From: JBOHRN01 sp050732775
GTDB lineage: Bacteria; Gemmatimonadota; Gemmatimonadetes; Longimicrobiales; Longimicrobiaceae
NCBI GenBank assembly: GCA_050732775.1
Contig: JBOHRN010000057.1
Span: 1-8,108, forward strand
DNA length: 8,108 nt
Reading direction: 5' to 3'
Below the pieces are notes generated by a model. That model had not been told where the DNA came from. It was given only the letters and a program-made list of their open reading frames with translations, and did not search any database. Of this stretch, positions 6,288-8,108 are shown in pieces (the stretch's first letter is position 1; each line of letters begins with the position of its first letter). The translations under genes were made by a program, and so were the position numbers.

Positions 6288-6587
6288 TCAGCGCGGTGGT
6301 GGCGGGCTCTCTCCCTCTGCCCGGGCGGGTTCGGGGTCCGGCGTCTCGGCCGGGTCCACGCTCTGGCTCTGGGTGCGGGTTTCGCTCCCGCTCTCCACCC
6401 GCCGCTCCTCGGCCCTGGGCTGTACCCGCGGGCGGGGTTCATCGTCCACCCCGTTGATGGACCGCTTGAAGTCACGGATACCCTTGCCCATCGCCCCTCC
6501 GATCTCCGGCAGCCGCTTGGCTCCGAACACCAGGAGGAGGACGGCGAAGATCAGCAGAACTTCGCCCACTCCGAGTCCTCCGAACAT
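6288..6587 (-). CDS. tatA: Twin-arginine translocase subunit TatA/TatE family
   Basis: A 99-residue protein with the standard TatA plan. A short N-terminus leads to one membrane helix (residues 7-22, VGEVLLIFAVLLLVFG). The hinge FGAKRLPEIG (21-30) and an amphipathic helix with GKGIRDFKRSI (34-44) follow, then a charged Pro/Glu/Arg-rich tail (48-99) that is probably disordered. TatA oligomers form the membrane passage for folded proteins delivered by TatC. No tatC or tatB is in the window, so the gene appears to be a lone unit, as in many genomes. AAGGAGG (6592-6598 on the complementary strand) lies four bases before the ATG and is the best ribosome-binding site in the window, consistent with high expression. 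TatA and TatE cannot be told apart here, and a TatB-like role is less likely given the short helix and the FGAKRLPE hinge. Confidence 0.95.
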   Translation of the reverse strand: MFGGLGVGEVLLIFAVLLLVFGAKRLPEIGGAMGKGIRDFKRSINGVDDEPRPRVQPRAEERRVESGSETRTQSQSVDPAETPDPEPARAEGESPPPPR

Positions 6588-6640
6588 AGCTCCTCCTTGT
6601 TTATGCGATGAAAGCGCGCGCCTTCAGCTTCTCTACCCGC

Positions 6641-6669
6641 AGTATACGCCCCGGCGGAAGCTTTGTGCC
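6641..6669 (-). promoter_or_regulatory. Possible tatA promoter
   Basis: On the minus strand TATACT (6646-6641) matches the -10 consensus at five of six positions. It lies about 54 bases upstream of the tatA start, giving a plausible 5' leader. The -35 candidate GGCACA (6669-6664), with a 17-base spacer, matches only three of six. The -10 is unusually AT-rich for the region, but the pairing is weak. Confidence 0.3.
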
Positions 6670-6670
6670 A

Positions 6671-6715
6671 CCGGCGAGCGTGCCCCCCAGCTGGCCCAGT
6701 ACACCGGCTCGCCGG
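6671..6715. repeat. Perfect 9-bp inverted repeat between tatA and the rRNA promoters
   Basis: CCGGCGAGC (6671-6679) and GCTCGCCGG (6707-6715) are exact reverse complements separated by 27 bases. An 8-base palindrome CCAGCTGG (6687-6694) lies near the centre. The element sits just upstream of the possible tatA -10 and about 47 bases upstream of the first rRNA promoter, so it could be a two-site operator, a cruciform, or a hairpin in a longer transcript. Confidence 0.5.
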
Positions 6716-6761
6716 ATCTATACGTAACCGGGGGGTTCTCCGGATGCTGTTTGGCCCGCCC

Positions 6762-6790
6762 TTGACCTGAAGCCGGAAAGGGGTTAGCTT
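6762..6790 (+). promoter_or_regulatory. rRNA operon promoter P1 (predicted)
   Basis: The -35 TTGACC (6762-6767), a 17-base spacer, and the -10 TAGCTT (6785-6790) inside GGGTTAGCTT give a predicted transcript start near 6797. The -10 matches the E. coli consensus at only three positions. The call is supported mainly because the same layout recurs exactly 84 bp downstream. It lies about 270 bases before the 16S. Confidence 0.6.
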
Positions 6791-6845
6791 AACTGTCCCC
6801 TCGGAAGCCGGGTAACCGGTCGGCTGCGTTTCGCGGCCGCTTGCC

Positions 6846-6874
6846 TTGACGGTAAGGGTCCTAAGGGTTAGCTT
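6846..6874 (+). promoter_or_regulatory. rRNA operon promoter P2 (predicted)
   Basis: TTGACG (6846-6851), a 17-base spacer and TAGCTT (6869-6874) repeat the P1 geometry. CCTTGAC and GGGTTAGCTT are shared letter for letter with P1, while the spacer differs in sequence. Conservation of both hexamers and their spacing, but not of what lies between, is what a tandem promoter predicts. The transcript would start near 6881. Confidence 0.65.
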
Positions 6875-6882
6875 CAAAAGCT

Positions 6883-6908
6883 CCCCGCGATTTATGCGGG
6901 GTTTACTT
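6883..6908 (+). promoter_or_regulatory. Leader hairpin followed by a T-rich run
   Basis: CCCCGC (6883-6888) and GCGGGG (6896-6901) pair around a 7-base AT-rich loop GATTTAT; TTTACTTT follows and AAAAG precedes. It looks like an intrinsic terminator. It begins within a few bases of the predicted P2 start but about 87 bases into a P1 transcript, so it could act only on P1 or upstream transcripts, or serve as a protective 5' structure. Confidence 0.5.
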
Positions 6909-6911
6909 TCG

Positions 6912-6928
6912 GTGGGCCCTCGGCCCAC
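6912..6928 (+). other. Second leader hairpin
   Basis: GTGGGCC (6912-6918) and GGCCCAC (6922-6928) are perfect complements around a 3-base loop CTC. No T tract follows, so it is probably a structural part of the pre-rRNA leader (folding, processing or a boxB-like antitermination role) and not a terminator. Confidence 0.5.
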
Positions 6929-6974
6929 GGTTGATTGAGAAGATCGGTTTCGGGTGTGTGCGGACGGCCCCTGG

Positions 6975-6998
6975 CCGGAAGGCGTCACGTCTTTCCGG
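6975..6998 (+). other. Third leader hairpin
   Basis: CCGGAA (6975-6980) and TTCCGG (6993-6998) pair around a 12-base loop. It lies about 70 bases before the 16S 5' end. Its role in the pre-rRNA is unknown; the short stem makes this less certain than the two upstream hairpins. Confidence 0.35.
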
Positions 6999-7040
6999 TT
7001 CAACGGGGATCAGTCAACGTGAAAATTGAACAGCTACGGT

Positions 7041-7050
7041 TGTTCGTTAT
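7041..7050 (+). promoter_or_regulatory. boxA-like antitermination element
   Basis: TGTTCGTTAT agrees with the rRNA leader boxA consensus TGYTCTTTAA at eight of ten positions and lies about 19 bases before the predicted 16S 5' end, where rRNA boxA elements are commonly found. NusB/NusE would bind it in the nascent RNA to prevent Rho termination. Confidence 0.4.
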
Positions 7051-7068
7051 GGAGCTATATCAAGCTTT

Positions 7069-8108
<1,040 letters not shown>

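Noticed and set aside
6655..6670. Sigma-54 promoter for tatA (TGGCAC on the minus strand)
   Set aside because: The -24 half looks right, but the -12 position reads TTCC instead of TTGC, losing the essential GC.
6551..7003. 150-codon minus-strand open frame across the tatA start and rRNA promoters
   Set aside because: It overlaps the tatA ribosome-binding site and the tandem promoters, its translation has no recognisable features, and its composition is unlike the neighbouring proteins.
7026..7053. Third rRNA promoter (TTGAAC, 16-base spacer, TATGGA)
   Set aside because: It is only about 15 bases before the 16S 5' end, leaving no room for a leader, and does not share the TAGCTT element of P1 and P2.

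Overview
This is a GC-rich (roughly two-thirds G+C by eye) chromosomal window from a diderm bacterium. It holds seven complete protein genes, the last codons of an eighth, and the 5' part of a 16S rRNA gene with its promoter/leader region. The diderm call rests on a signal-peptide protein with a beta-barrel-like body. The 16S has perfect universal primer sites and is clearly bacterial, but I could not place its phylum by eye. The first gene pair (an anti-sigma-like membrane protein and an outer-membrane protein, each ending in an AMPK/CBM48-type glycogen-binding domain) and the exported Pro/Gly-tailed protein recall gene sets I associate with Gemmatimonadota and relatives. That is a lead from memory, not a classification.

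Layout. 1-52: end of an upstream gene, followed by a strong 12-bp terminator hairpin (77-104). 194-1914: two translationally coupled genes (ATGA overlap), one inner-membrane-anchored and one outer-membrane-barrel-like, sharing a homologous C-terminal carbohydrate-binding domain. 1974-2609: secreted helical protein with a Pro/Gly-rich tail. 2647-3255: NfuA-type Fe-S carrier. 3291-3524: 77-residue protein of unknown function. 3557-4849 (minus): VWA-domain protein with an intact MIDAS motif. 4909-6216 (plus, divergent): MFS exporter. 6288-6587 (minus): TatA-type translocase subunit. 6588-7068: regulatory/leader region with no credible protein gene. 7069 to the end: 16S rRNA, cut at about E. coli position 1040.

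How the pieces fit. The first two genes look like one functional unit at the envelope: the same sugar-binding fold placed on both membranes, the inner one behind an anti-sigma-like cytoplasmic segment. nfuA, the secreted protein and the small protein lie co-directionally with short gaps and may share transcripts. The VWA gene lacks the AAA+ ATPase partner such proteins usually have nearby.

The least ordinary non-coding signal is the rRNA control region. Two promoter-like units with identical geometry (TTGAC, 17-nt spacer, TAGCTT) lie exactly 84 bp apart. They are followed by several hairpins, one of which would sit at the extreme 5' end of the P2 transcript, and by a boxA-like element just before the 16S. 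I saw no mobile elements, CRISPR arrays or tRNA genes.
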